Assembly (NCBI GenBank): GCA_963082875.1
Contig: OY720102.1
Coordinates: forward strand, 3,162,001 to 3,226,000
Reading direction: 5' to 3'
Source of the DNA: Corella eumyota
Lineage: Eukaryota; Chordata; Ascidiacea; Phlebobranchia; Corellidae
Length of the DNA stretch: 64,000 nucleotides
Shown here: in pieces, positions 13,139-25,400 of the stretch
Layout of the letters: each line of letters starts with the position of its first letter
Position numbering within the stretch: the first letter of the stretch is position 1
The notes under the pieces: generated by a model
What the model saw: the letters and a program-made list of their open reading frames with translations, nothing else
The model's database searches: none
Told to the model about the DNA's origin: nothing
Made by a program: the position numbers and the translations under genes

Positions 13139-14202
13139 GCGACACGCACGTGATCTTATAACGCGCTTTTAAGCGCAGATACACTTCACATCGCAGAATA
13201 ATTTGTAAAAATTTCTAATTTTAAAACTAAATATTAAAATAAACTTGTTTATATTATACTATAAAAATATTCCAATATTTAATAAAAAATATAATTGTTT
13301 TCTAATTAAAAAGCGTTATTAGAATTAATTGCCAGCAAGCGATTTGTAATTTTAAATTAGAAAAATACTAAAAATAGAGTATCTATTAGTATCTTGTTAA
13401 AAAAACAAAAAATAAATTATTCTGTAGCAGAAAATAGCGTTTATATACTACCATAATTAGTAAAAAAAAATTATTTTAAAGTTTAAAATGGCGTATATTT
13501 CGATCCATGTTTAAAAATTGTGTTAAAGGTTCTTATTTGGGATAAAAAATGGCAATATTTAATATAACATGAAAAATGCAGTGCCAAGATTTTTCAAGAA
13601 GTCTTACACGACAAATACCGTTCTTTGTTTTCCCACAAGAGTGTTATCGCATTGCATTTTTAACGAGTTTCCATAAATATTTTGCAAAATTTCGAGATTT
13701 GAGATTTAAAATTTTTCGAAGATAAATATCAAATGTTACAATTTGAAATGTTGCATTTATTTTGTAAATTCAACATATATGCGAAAAGATAACTTGGAAA
13801 AACTTTTACTGTTACCTAAATTAGGTAATGATTTCGCAACTAAGTTATCAGTTCTATCAACAACATAAAACAATATATTTCGATAACACTTCATTTCATC
13901 GAGGTTTCGCAATAACTTATTTTAGTCAAGATAAGAAACAATCAAAACATTTGTGTACCTTACTACATTTAACAAAAACAACTTCGTTATCGAATCCTAA
14001 GTTTAGCACGTTCAGATGACGTCATAAAATCACATCTTCCGCTACAGTTTAACAGAAAAGTGACGACTTTAATCGTAAAATCAATATTGAACTTAGATCT
14101 ATGACGTAAGCCGCGTCACCTGCCAAGTTATGAGTATCCAAATTTAGCACTTGTGATATCTGGTCTTGTGTGTATCATTGTGTGTTGGTGTAATATTTTA
14201 CA

Positions 14203-14494
14203 GGTCGTCTCTGCGGCTGACTAGGTGGGCTATCCTAGTTCTAGATACGCCACAAAGTTCTGTAACTAATTTATCCAAATTTACCGAGATGTACACCGTC
14301 AGATTTCGGGATAAGAAATGAAGAATTGGTTGGGTTTAACTTTGATGGCGCGCTGCGTTAATCCATGCACTAAACGGTAGATTACCTGGCTTTGCATGCC
14401 GTGTTGTAACATGGAAATCTTCTTTAATTTATACTCCGATTACTGCCGTATATCATATTACCGGATAAAAGTAATCAATCAATCAAAATTTCGC
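14203..14494 (+). repeat. Probable SINE-like interspersed repeat with short tandem tail
   Basis: A block GC-richer than its surroundings begins near CAGGTCGTCTCTGCGGC and ends in a simple ATCA repeat (GTAATCAATCAATCAA), the kind of 3' tail common on non-autonomous retroposons. No ORF and no tRNA-like A/B box pair is obvious. Only one copy is in the window, so the repeat call rests on composition and tail. Confidence 0.4.
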
Positions 14495-15469
14495 GCGCAT
14501 GGTTAGTTTAATTATTTTATATCTTTCTCGGTCTTTCTAAATTAGCAGTCGGGTTTTATTGAAGATTAAGTCAAAGTAAACTGCTGGGTGGTCTTCTCAA
14601 TCAATTATCTTATTTTTTGCTGTGAATATTTATATTTAAAATGTTTTAATTATTTAGAACGAGTTTTTAGAAAAACTGACAAAATTTTATTTTTCTAAAA
14701 AAAGATTTATTTTCCCAAATTCAAAAGCCTTCCGTTTACACTTTGTGTTTTTATCAATAACCGGATATCTATATTGCCAATACACACGACACTTAATCAT
14801 AAACAATAACACATGATATGCTTTCATGTCGTTTAAGGGAAAAGTAAATATATTTAACGACCGTATTTGGCTGAATAGGGAAACTCGTTCGAACGAGTTT
14901 ATTTTTGTTTGCAAACAGGATTATCCAAAAAACTTCTGACGCCTGTTCTGCGACTTTGTGTTTGCTTAACACCCCTCGCTTATTATAACACGTTTTACTC
15001 TAAATTTATAGTTAAACCATTGGCTTAAACGTTAGGTTCTTGCGCAATTTGAAATTGGGCTAAGTTAGTAAGTTGGAAAGCATATCTGGCCGCAAGTGGC
15101 AGAAGAGAGTAATAAACTAGTAAAATAAATTAAAAAATGTTATTTAAAGTTAGTTCAGATACTAGTATATGTAATTACACTCAAAGTAAGATAAAAAATA
15201 ACAAATAAAAGAAGGTCTCAAAAATTATCAAGTTATGTAAAACTAACAGGAACTTTTTTATATAGAATTTTGAATTTAAATTCAAAATAAGAGCTACAAG
15301 AACTTGAATAATGAGTTTATTTTAAACAACAGACCTATTATGTTCAAGTTGTAGTTTTTAGCGTGGGTATATACAACTTTAAAGTATTGTGATTTCAATT
15401 TACATTTGAATTTCAAAGTTAATTGCCACCATATAGCGTTGAAAACCTTTTGGACCAATTACCGTATAT

Positions 15470-15833
15470 GGAGGGAAAAAGAGAAAACTTATCTCGCTCG
15501 CTCTTTCTCTCTTTCTTTATCTTGAGAGTACATGCTGAGTAGTGTCGTCGCTGTAATTCGTTGAGAAAAAATATCGCGATTGCGTTCGTTTAAAAGCCCA
15601 GCCCGCCACCTGTTCAGTACAGTCTAAGTTTCACAAGTCTGTTGTGTTGAACTCAGGATATGTTAGCATATGGTTTAATTTTAAAAGAGTTACTAAACTG
15701 ATATACAGCATGGATATATACAGTTTAACTTACAATATATTTATTGGATTTTTGTAGAGATTCTAAGAAAATATTTCTTGCAAAGTTATAATTTATTTTT
15801 GTGAATTCTTGGATATAAATAAAGCAATCAGAA
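15470..15833 (+). promoter_or_regulatory. Putative promoter and 5' UTR of Rho GTPase copy B
   Basis: A CT-rich tract (about 15490-15525) is followed by a GC-richer patch with CAGCCCGCCACCTG, then an AT-rich leader up to the ATG at 15834. No certain TATA or initiator is visible. The assignment follows from position. Confidence 0.3.
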
Positions 15834-18800
15834 ATGGCTCCCGATGCACCAGCAAGATATCACCACGACGCTTATCAGACCCCGAGACCCGATGCCATTC
15901 CCGCCGAAGAAAAACGACAAAGCGACGGCCAGGAAAGAATTAAATGTGTCCTTGTCGGAGATGGGGCAGTTGGAAAGACGAGTTTAGTTGTCAGTTACAC
16001 AACCAATGGTTACCCAACAGAATATGTTCCAACCGCATTCGATAATTATTCAGGTAAGAGCAAGAAACAAAAATAATTATTTAAATTTTTAATTTTAACA
16101 ATTTTGGACTTGCCAAGTTTTTTTAAGGATCAATTTTTTAATTTTAATTTTTTATTTTAGTTCGAATCAACATCGACAACAACCCAGTTCGACTACAAAT
16201 GTGTGATACAGCCGGACAGGTTAGCTAACACTTTCAATTATTTTTTTTAATTTCTAAAATTTACTTGATTTATAAAATATAAACAGCATTGTCAGACGGG
16301 GTAATCGATATAGAGTTGCGACAAAACAAACAATGTCTTGGAGCTAATAACAGCAGTCACCAAACAATAAGACAAACAATTAGTTTCAATGCAAACAGTC
16401 GGCGACATCGACCATCTAATTAAAAACGCATAAACAAAATCGCTTGTTATAGGATTTTTATGTAAATAGAATGACTAAAAAGTCACATGACCCAAATCTT
16501 GGGATTTTAGTTTTCGCTTAAGGCTGGCCCCTGCTGCGCGAGACTATTAGCCTAGGTTTCCAACTGTTTCTTTCGATTTTTAAATTATTTTAAAGCTTCC
16601 AATCCAGACAGATTGACTCGCATATGTCAATATAATTTGTCGCCCTAATATGGTGGTGTGCATGATATAATATCGCAATTAAAACTTGGCATAAATTTTG
16701 TTCATACGATGTAAGCGCATTTAATTACGATCTACAACCGCTCGTTGTGGTTTAATTGATGCGACCCGAAGTGCGGGCTAAAGGTTTATAATTTGACCTT
16801 GCGATTTGCGACCATTGCAATTAAAGGGTTCAAATGCAGGCGCAGCCTCGGCCTTAGCAATTTTGCATCCGATTCTTAACCACTAACATATATCGATGAC
16901 GTTATTCCAGTTCGGTTAAGTCTTTTGATCATTGCGCTTTGCTTAGCGTAGCGAGCGTTTTAATCCAAAGAGCAAACAAGCTAATAGGGGTAAAATCCGT
17001 CGCCCTTAAAACAGTAATTGTTGTTGCGTTTGAAAAAAAGGTGCGACTGTGTTCTTGCAGTACGGGTGTGCTTTTTCTCAAATCGAGATTTGTTTAAAGC
17101 TTTTCGATTTACCGGCACTTTGTGTGTTAATCTCGAATACTGGGCCATCGACCTAGGGAACAATGGTTAAAGTGCTGTTGTCCAGTAATCTCAGGTCTTT
17201 GCGCGGTACTTGATAGTTTGGAAATTCTCAATGGCAAAATGAGATGTTTTCAGACCATGACAATTGCGCTCTTATGATATATTGGCATGGTTAAAACTAC
17301 ACAAACACCAAACATAGAGAATAGAACTTTCAAAACAAGTTAATCAGCAGATTTCATCAAGGATATAGAAAGCCAACAGCCTTGCTTGAACCTCCGTTTA
17401 CTTAATTCAAAAGCCTATAGATTTCGACTTGATAAATTTTAACCAACCCCTTTTATCGATATCTTATATAAACCATATAATGCTTATTCATTTTAACAAA
17501 CAAGACAATATAGACTTGAGTACAGAAGTTGTTCAAACAATATTAAAGTTTGTTTTTTCCTACCGAGCAGTGCGAAAGTCTTTGTTAGTGCTTCCGTGTA
17601 ACACAATGCGTTAGACCAATTGAACGTTTATTATTACGCCAAATTTAATTTAGCTTGTCAACATGTTGAAGTTAGACTTTTCACGCGGTTTTAAACCAAT
17701 AATAATTCCTTTATTTCCTTATACGCCGCCTTTGTCCTTATTGTTATATTACGATTTCAATAAAATGAGCGATCAAAGAACGATTGTTTACGGAACCTTG
17801 GTAAAACGAAATCATGAGATTAATAAGGGAAGCAATGGCGGATAGTTATCATAAGTTAAAATAGCCTCGTATAAAGAAACTAGCACCTGTCAGGATGTTA
17901 TTTAAGCGACATGGGTCGTTTGTTATAACAAAAACTCTACCGGGCGCCGGGTATGGAAATGTGTTTTCCTTATATCGTACCTATATTAAGGCATGACAAG
18001 GCTTGGCTTAGACGTTGCTCTTCGTCGAATAGTCAACCACAAGACACGTAGTTGCGCATGTTTCAGTTTCCTTGTGTTTTTTCTCGAAAAAGTAATCGAA
18101 TTATAACCGCTAATTTAGTTGTATTTGCGAAACTTAAAAGAGTCTTAATTATGTTTACAATAACAATGCGTCGAAACCATCGATTAGTTTACCAATGTTT
18201 GCTTTAACACGCTACCGGTTGATTTCAAAGTAGTGTTCTATTGGAGTAATTGCTGTTTTAAAGTCAATAGTCGCCTTAAATTAGACGCTATACTAACGTG
18301 GTCGTATAGTTTAAACACGCCTTTGTAGCCACTACAGCGTTGTATGTTTATAAAGGGGGCAATTGTCGGGCTTTTGAAAACAAAGTCGTTCAACTGGAAG
18401 AAAACGATTAGAGGCAAACACAATGCGTTTTATTACAGCCCCCATTGGAAACACAAAAGCCGAACGCCAGGAAATGAATGGTGTTAGCCCGGTAGTTGAG
18501 CTTAATAGCCTATTTACGTTGTTTCTTTGTCGCGAAACAGCAACAAAAGTTATTTCGTAATAGCGGTAAAGACGTTCAGATAACAGGTCACCTCTAAATA
18601 CTGGTTCCAATCGGTTATAATAAGTAACCGAACGTCATTGCTTTTGATAAATAACAACCCGGAAGCTTCTAGTTTTTAATTTGACGTTACTGACTTACTG
18701 GTAGTTATTATCCCAGCACCTGTGTGGCAATATTATTCCGCGAAACATTTAATCTAGTGAGGCGTTAAGCTTAAAGTGTGCGGGTGTTATAACACGTTCA

Positions 18801-19449
18801 TATAAGGTTAAACCAAAGCTCATTTAAACCACTCGCAACTTATATATCGAGTTACCCAAAATATGACAAATGCTGATTTCTATTTTTGGTGTAAACACTT
18901 TAAAACTTCAAAAAATGCAATTTTAACGTTTTTATTCTTATTTTTTAGGATGAATTTGATGGTATGAGACCACTTTGCTACCCAGGCACTGATGTATTCC
19001 TCGTTTGCTTCAGCGTGGTGAGACCAACTTCCTTATGCAATGTCAAGGATAAATGGTTACCCGAAATCCGAAAACATCTTCCCAAAGTACCAATCGTCTT
19101 AGTCGGAACACAGACCGATCTCAGATCAACAGTTGATGTACTTGTAGATCTTGCTCGCTACAGCGAACGACCAGTCACTGAAGAAGAAGGACAGAAGTTT
19201 GCCAACGAATGTGGTGCTATGAGATACGTTGAATGCTCAGCCCTTACCCAGAAAAACTTAAAAGATGTCTTCGACACAGCTATCCTTGAAGCTATGGACT
19301 TCCGAGAGCATGTCGAGAAAAAGAGAAAGCGATCCTGGAGAAAAAAGGGAACCCTGTCCCCAGAAATGAGAGAACAAGCACAATGGAAGGCTTTAGAGAT
19401 GCGAAGGAAATCCGTGGTTTGGTGGAAGAAAGTATTTTGCTTTGCTTGA
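15834..19449 (+). CDS. RHOU: RhoU/RhoV-like (Wrch/Chp) atypical Rho GTPase, copy B, complete
   Basis: Exons 15834..16053, 16161..16219 and 18949..19449 join in phase to 259 aa, close to human RhoU (258). Residues 1-34 are a Pro/Ala/charged N-terminal extension typical of this subfamily, with one PxxP (PDAP). The P-loop is GDGAVGKTS, switch I includes [12 protein letters not shown], switch II starts [13 protein letters not shown], the NKxD-equivalent is GTQTDL and G5 is ECSAL. The tail is basic and ends [11 protein letters not shown], a Cys three residues from the end as in the palmitoylated RhoU/V tail. The start ATG at 15834 is chosen because the extension plus P-loop is continuous from it. 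It is a tandem paralogue of copy A, same strand, 10.5 kb downstream. Intron 2 (2.7 kb) is long, as in copy A (3.7 kb). Family certain, exact orthology not. Confidence 0.95.
16220..18948 (+). other. Long intron 2 of Rho GTPase copy B
   Basis: The intron runs from GT at 16220 to AG at 18948, at the same codon position as the 3.7-kb intron of copy A. No nested gene is seen, and short open frames inside have no family features. Confidence 0.75.
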
Positions 19450-22400
19450 TTTCAATCTTATCTTAACTGAAAGGTGAAAATCCTTTAGAGATATAAATTG
19501 GTGAAGAAATCACAACAGCGGGTAGATTGTAGTAGCGCTTTAGAGGTCGCTGAGATCGGATCGTGCCTTTCTCTATACAGAAAAAACAACAAACTATAAT
19601 TGCTGGACCTTTGGGCCAATGTAAGCCCACGCAGCAGTCAAGTACATTGTTATTAAGTTCCAATATCCCGTCAAATGTATACCAACTTCGGAAATTGCCA
19701 ATTATCCTCAACCAAATAAACTTAATTTGTACTTTGCTTTAAAAAAAGCGGTCCGGCTTAAATGTCGTAATATGGTTGAACCAAGAATTATTAGTGCCTT
19801 GTTTTTATATAGCCGAGCTGGATTCGGCAAATTTCACAAGTGCCTTTATATAATGCACTGTGTATATTAATATATTACTTTATAGTTCTTTATTATTATT
19901 TTTAAACTTTTTGTTTGCTTTCCTTAATTAAAACAACGTACTAGTTGCGTATTGGAGGGGGTATATGTTATGATTTTTATTTATCGCAATATTTTTGCTG
20001 CCTAATGAGCGCAGTTTGTTTTATTTTAATACATTGCAATAAAGAAAAACAACAATTAATAAAACTTGTTATAGTTCGGTTTAATTAGAGTTAGCAAGAG
20101 TGTAAATTTAATTTTAAAAATAGAATCAAGCACTTAAAGTGAACCTTAATTAAGCCAGGCCAACGTCCTACTTAATTTTATAGTTTAGCCTTGCAATTAA
20201 AGTTATAACCCAACAAACCACTCAATGTTTTACAACCTCCGCTTGCACCAGCAATTTAGTTGAACTAAAAAAAGATAAAAGTAATTATATGACTGATTGT
20301 AAACATTAACCCGGGCTAAACAAGCTAAATATAGGACCTTATGACTTGTTAATCACAGCCACAGTACAAAGGTACAACATATTATATCAATAAAACCTTT
20401 ATATCATAAGGTTTTGGCTTAAGGGCAAACCAAGCCGCTGAATTAGATCAAATCGGTTGTTTTCGACAGTTCAAATTTAGAGTCCATAGATTTTAATCAA
20501 TTTTTTTTTGTTTTTTAATAGCCCTTAATTTTTGATCAACAGTTTGTGACGTCATCGTATGAGTAAGAGAGTTAGAAATCAACAACAATAGAGCAATTAT
20601 CGCGGTGTGAACTTTATTGCGCCATTATTAAAATGACAATGATCATTATTCGGTCAAAAATAGAGTGGCATTTTTAAACAAGTTACTAAATGGTAGGGTA
20701 AGGAGAAATGGCATGGTTACTTTTGATATAGTTACTTGCCAATTGTATATCTCGTGACGTAGTCTCTAAACCGAGTCACTCGTCTAGTTTTCGATGACCT
20801 GTCAGTTAGAAGCCCGTAAAAGTACAAGAGGTGTCATTATTTTGCCTAGTAATCGATACTAAGTTAAACAAAATTGGTAACATCAAAATAAAATGGGCGA
20901 CGTAAAGTGAATCAATCCATTTTCGGTGCGTCGTTTCGTTGGGAAGTCGGTGTGTTCGCCCTTTTGTAACTAATACACATTTCAATTTCACAGCCTATCC
21001 GGTTACGCGCGATGTCTGTATGACGTCATAAAAGTTGTTTATTTTTTCGTTATTTTTTTGTCAAGTAAAAAATTGGAGTGAAAGTGTTTAAAATGTCGAG
21101 AAAAAGTTAAATAAAAGTTTTAGTTAATTTCCGCTCAATTTGTCGGTCTAAACATAGGTAAATTTTTCTTTTCATGTTAAACTAAATAATTTTTACACTA
21201 CAATAGTTTAATATTACCAAAACATTTGAAAATTAAATCTTTTTACACTTGAACTCATTTATTTTTATTTTTAACTTCATTATCTTTGTCTGTGAACTTG
21301 ACTTTTATGTTAAAAAGAACATGACATTTTTATGTAATTCATATTCTGTTAAGCGTGTGGTTTATTATCAGTTCTAATTTTTGACTTTTTCCTAATTTCA
21401 TCGCTTCCTAACGCGACATATTTACACCAACAGATTAAAATACCGTGGCTTATGGTGGATTATAAGATATAAATATATACACAACGTACCTGAATTTTAT
21501 TAATCAAATTTTAAGCATTGGAATTTTTAATGATTTTTTTAGAATAATATACTTATAAATTTTATTTTTATTTTTAGAAAGTCTTTGTAAATTTTTTGTT
21601 GGTTATTTTTATTTTTTGTGTAAAGTTTTCCTTGGCAACGTTTATGTTAATTAATAATAATGAAATCTAACTAAACGTTTTAAAAAGCTATTAATTTCTT
21701 TTAAAAACAAACTTCAGTTTTGCTTACTTCAGCATAGCGTGAACAAATCGAATTAACTTAGCAACGAAATTAAAAAGCAACTTCGCGATACAAGTCATTT
21801 AAACTGCATCAAAGTAAACGAATAAGTAATTGCGACAAATTGTAGCAGTTCACACGTTAATTAAGTATACGACAACATAACCATTAACTATAGAAACCAC
21901 TTATTAAAGCCTACGCTAGGCCATTATGTAGCCCAATTAAAGCTGAGTTAGTAGAGGTTTTATCGTAACCTAAGTGAGCGTTTATAGTTGTCATTTTTTC
22001 TGTATGTTACCAATCAATTTAACTCAATAGCTGTCCAGTTTTTTGCACTTACGATTGTGTTGTTGCTTTTCTTTATATGTTAACAACTTATAGGAAGTGT
22101 TGTTGCACGATAAATTTATTGGCTTGATCAGCATTCCACTTCGCCATGCAAAAACATTTTAGAAATAACTTTATGATAATTTTTTTGTGAGAATAAAAAA
22201 AAGGAGTAATTATCATAATATTTTAAATCAAAAGTTTAAGATTCCTTAAATTCAAAAATTTTTGAATCGCTGATACTCTATATCGTATCAATTATTGTTT
22301 TTTTATTTATTTATTTTCTGCGCACTCCCTGTTTAATTTCCCACCATGCCTTTAAAACAAGTTTTAAATTTATAATAACATGTCAGAAGAATAAAAGAAA

Positions 22401-25400
22401 TCCTTTATCGAATCAAATGTATCGGAAACGAAAATAAACACAACACATTATACCATTACTGGATAGTAAAACCTTCAAACGCCTGAAGCAATAAAAGCAT
22501 CCGGAAAATAAAAAGAAATTCAAACCTGTTACTTTAATATAGAAATGAGGCATCCCTCGATTTTTTAGGCTTAGCCAAATTTTAGGGCTTGCAATTACGT
22601 CATTTTTTTATATAGTAATGTCGTAAAGCGGTCAAATACTGGATAGATATCAGCACTAAAAGGGTCTTTTGTGGTAGCTTAGCTGTCATTATAATTTAAA
22701 TATAACGCATTGACATACATGTACAAAATTATTTAAAAAAATTCGTTTAGATTTTAAGAGTATATTTAAATACAAAATTGATTTTTTTATATTTAAATTT
22801 AAATATTGGGCGGGAATTTTATATTTATTGTTATAAGGAACTATTTCACGGTTTGGACTCTATGTTTGGTTTTAGTAATAGTCATGCGACTACTGACAGA
22901 AATCAGGCCTCCATATTAGGCAAGAGGGTAATAGGCTATCTCTTTTGAACCCTTTCAGCCGCCAACATAGTCATTCTCTGTTGAATTAAATGCAGTATTT
23001 GTGACTGGTGTTGGGAAAGAGTTAGGGTACGACAAATTGTGAATTTTTGTGCTGGCAGTTCGTCAAGTTAAACGCAGGGCTTGTCTTTTTGAAGTTTACA
23101 GACTCAATAAGGAAACAAAAACCTCTGTCAAAACACGCGGCATAGTAAAATGCACCCTACCACAACACACTTCGTTATTTTCTTAGCGTTCTTCTTCGAA
23201 CTGGGTAATTGTATTCCCGTATTGTTTGTTTAGGTCACGTGGTATGTGTGTCATCGCGGCGGAACAGTGGCAATTGTTATCAAACAGACCACACATCAAT
23301 TCGCGACACACAGAAACTAACAAAGGTATAAACAAAATTTTGTAAGACCTAATTTCCTCTTTTCAAACAAGTGCTTCTATTTTGTAATATAAACATAACT
23401 GCGCAAGCTATTTTAGACAATGCATGATTTCGTATTAGGTTTACCTATTTTTGCAAGCCTATCATTTATATTTCTGCTGGTTTATAAGGCAATGTTTTTC
23501 TGCCAACGTAGATTTTAACGGACTCCATATTTAGTTTGTTGCAACACAATAAGTTTCGCAATCGGATTAACGTACGATCAAAGGTCTGTTTCGAGACTAC
23601 GATTTCACGTATTCGATAAAAAGATTAATCGATATTGCAGTTAAAAAGATGGCGTATTTTACATTGTATCTTATACAAATCTAACTTTTTTTAAATGTTT
23701 TTAAGCCTTTATAAGGGCCTAGTACCAAGCCGTTATTTTTGAATAAGAGCAGATAGTATCTCTTTTAAATGCATTTCCAATGATTTTTTTTCTATATTTG
23801 TTTTTATCAGATTTTGTTGGGAAATTTAGCAAAGTTTGTAAAGGTAATGTCTGTACGTGTGCATATGAACGTTCCCTCTTTCCCATGACCTTATCAAAAA
23901 CATGTTATTATCAACTCTGGCTTATACAAACTTTTCCATAACTCCACTTCACTGCCTTTATAAAATAACAATGAAATCATTCGAGCATTTGCCCGAAATA
24001 ATCAATCTCTTTTATAAGGTATATACTTTAACTTAGAGTTGATATAGGCCGTGTTTAGATTGGCGCTTTTGTATAAACTAAGCCCGGAGTTAAACCAACT
24101 CGCTAGTTTAAAGTGTTCAACTCAACGGGCTGACACAGCGATATTTCTTTCGGTTTATTCGATATTATCCAGTAGTTTAAAATGGTTTAATTCCCAAGCT
24201 AATAACAACATGTTGTTCCAATTGGAACCATATATTGCCCGGCCATTTCTTTTATAAAAATCTTTTTAATAAATCAAATTGTTGGGTTTGGTGACCATGC
24301 CATAACATACTTAAAATCTTTATGTAAACATTAATACTTTTGGCATGTTTTAAATCTTTAATTGATTTTGTCATTTTTCCCGTCGCATTGTTGTAATATT
24401 AATTGTATATCGTATTTATTATTTACTTTTATCAATGTGCGAAAAACCCAAATAAAAACAAAATATCGGGTATTGTAAAAACTTGATGTTAAGAAAATTG
24501 GTGTCAGGTTATTTACAAATTAAAATTAAAAGTTTAATAAGAGTTTGATAAGTTTTATTTAATTACATATACGCGGCTACTTGCAGGAAACAAAGTGAAA
24601 TATATTTGCTATAATTATTAGACATTTGCAATGTAATTAAATGTTGAGCAACTTAAGACTTGCCAATTTGATTTAATTATAATATAGAGTTAAAATCTGT
24701 CACCACATTTTCCCACCCTTTTTAACCACAATAAATGTATACTAGGACAAGTTAACCTATTTAATTACACAGTTAAAAGTTATACGAAAATATTAAATGT
24801 ACCTTACGACTAAATACCCTAATTAACCTTAGGAAGTGTGCCCCATCCCTTATTGTCCAAGGACAACAAACTATTAAACATTACCTTTGATCAATTTAAT
24901 TTAGGAAGAACGTGGCGCCAATGATTCGAAGATTTACGAAAGTTCAAAGTTCTTAAATTTGCGGTCGCACGGGACCGAAAATAAGGTAACCGCTAGAGAT
25001 TTCGCACTTTTAATCTCCAATTAACTTTTAATCACTCAAAATTAATATTGACGACCGATCGGAAATAAACGTAGCAGAAAGACAGCTAAGCGAAGCCTAG
25101 GGCATGTATTGAAACCTCAAATAGCAATTCTGACGTCTTAACCTCAACCTAGCTCGGTGCTGGTTTATTTACATGTTTAAACGCCTTGGGGTACGAACGG
25201 AAAGCCATTAAGGTCGCTAATGCTGGGTTAAGCTTATCTTCAATCCAAGCCATAATAAACTCGGATAAACAGTTTACCCGTTATGCGACTTAACAATGTT
25301 ATCAGCCATCAAAAACTCGCAAACTTAGCCGTTAATGTGACAGTGGCGTCATCTTAATAAACGTGATTTTTAGCAGAAATGGGGAACCAAGATAAACAAA

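Larger units (their letters stand above)
13139..15833. other. Intergenic region between tRNA pair and Rho GTPase copy B
   Basis: It is AT-rich at first. A SINE-like GC-richer block lies at about 14203-14494, TGACGTCA at 14017, and a CT-rich microsatellite at about 15490-15525. The last 200 bases before the copy B ATG are probably promoter and 5' UTR. No coding exon is recognised. Confidence 0.55.

Noticed and set aside
18238-18610. Overlapping minus-strand ORFs inside intron 2 of Rho copy B (up to 92 aa)
   Set aside because: No start context, splice partners or family motif; the length is within chance for this composition.
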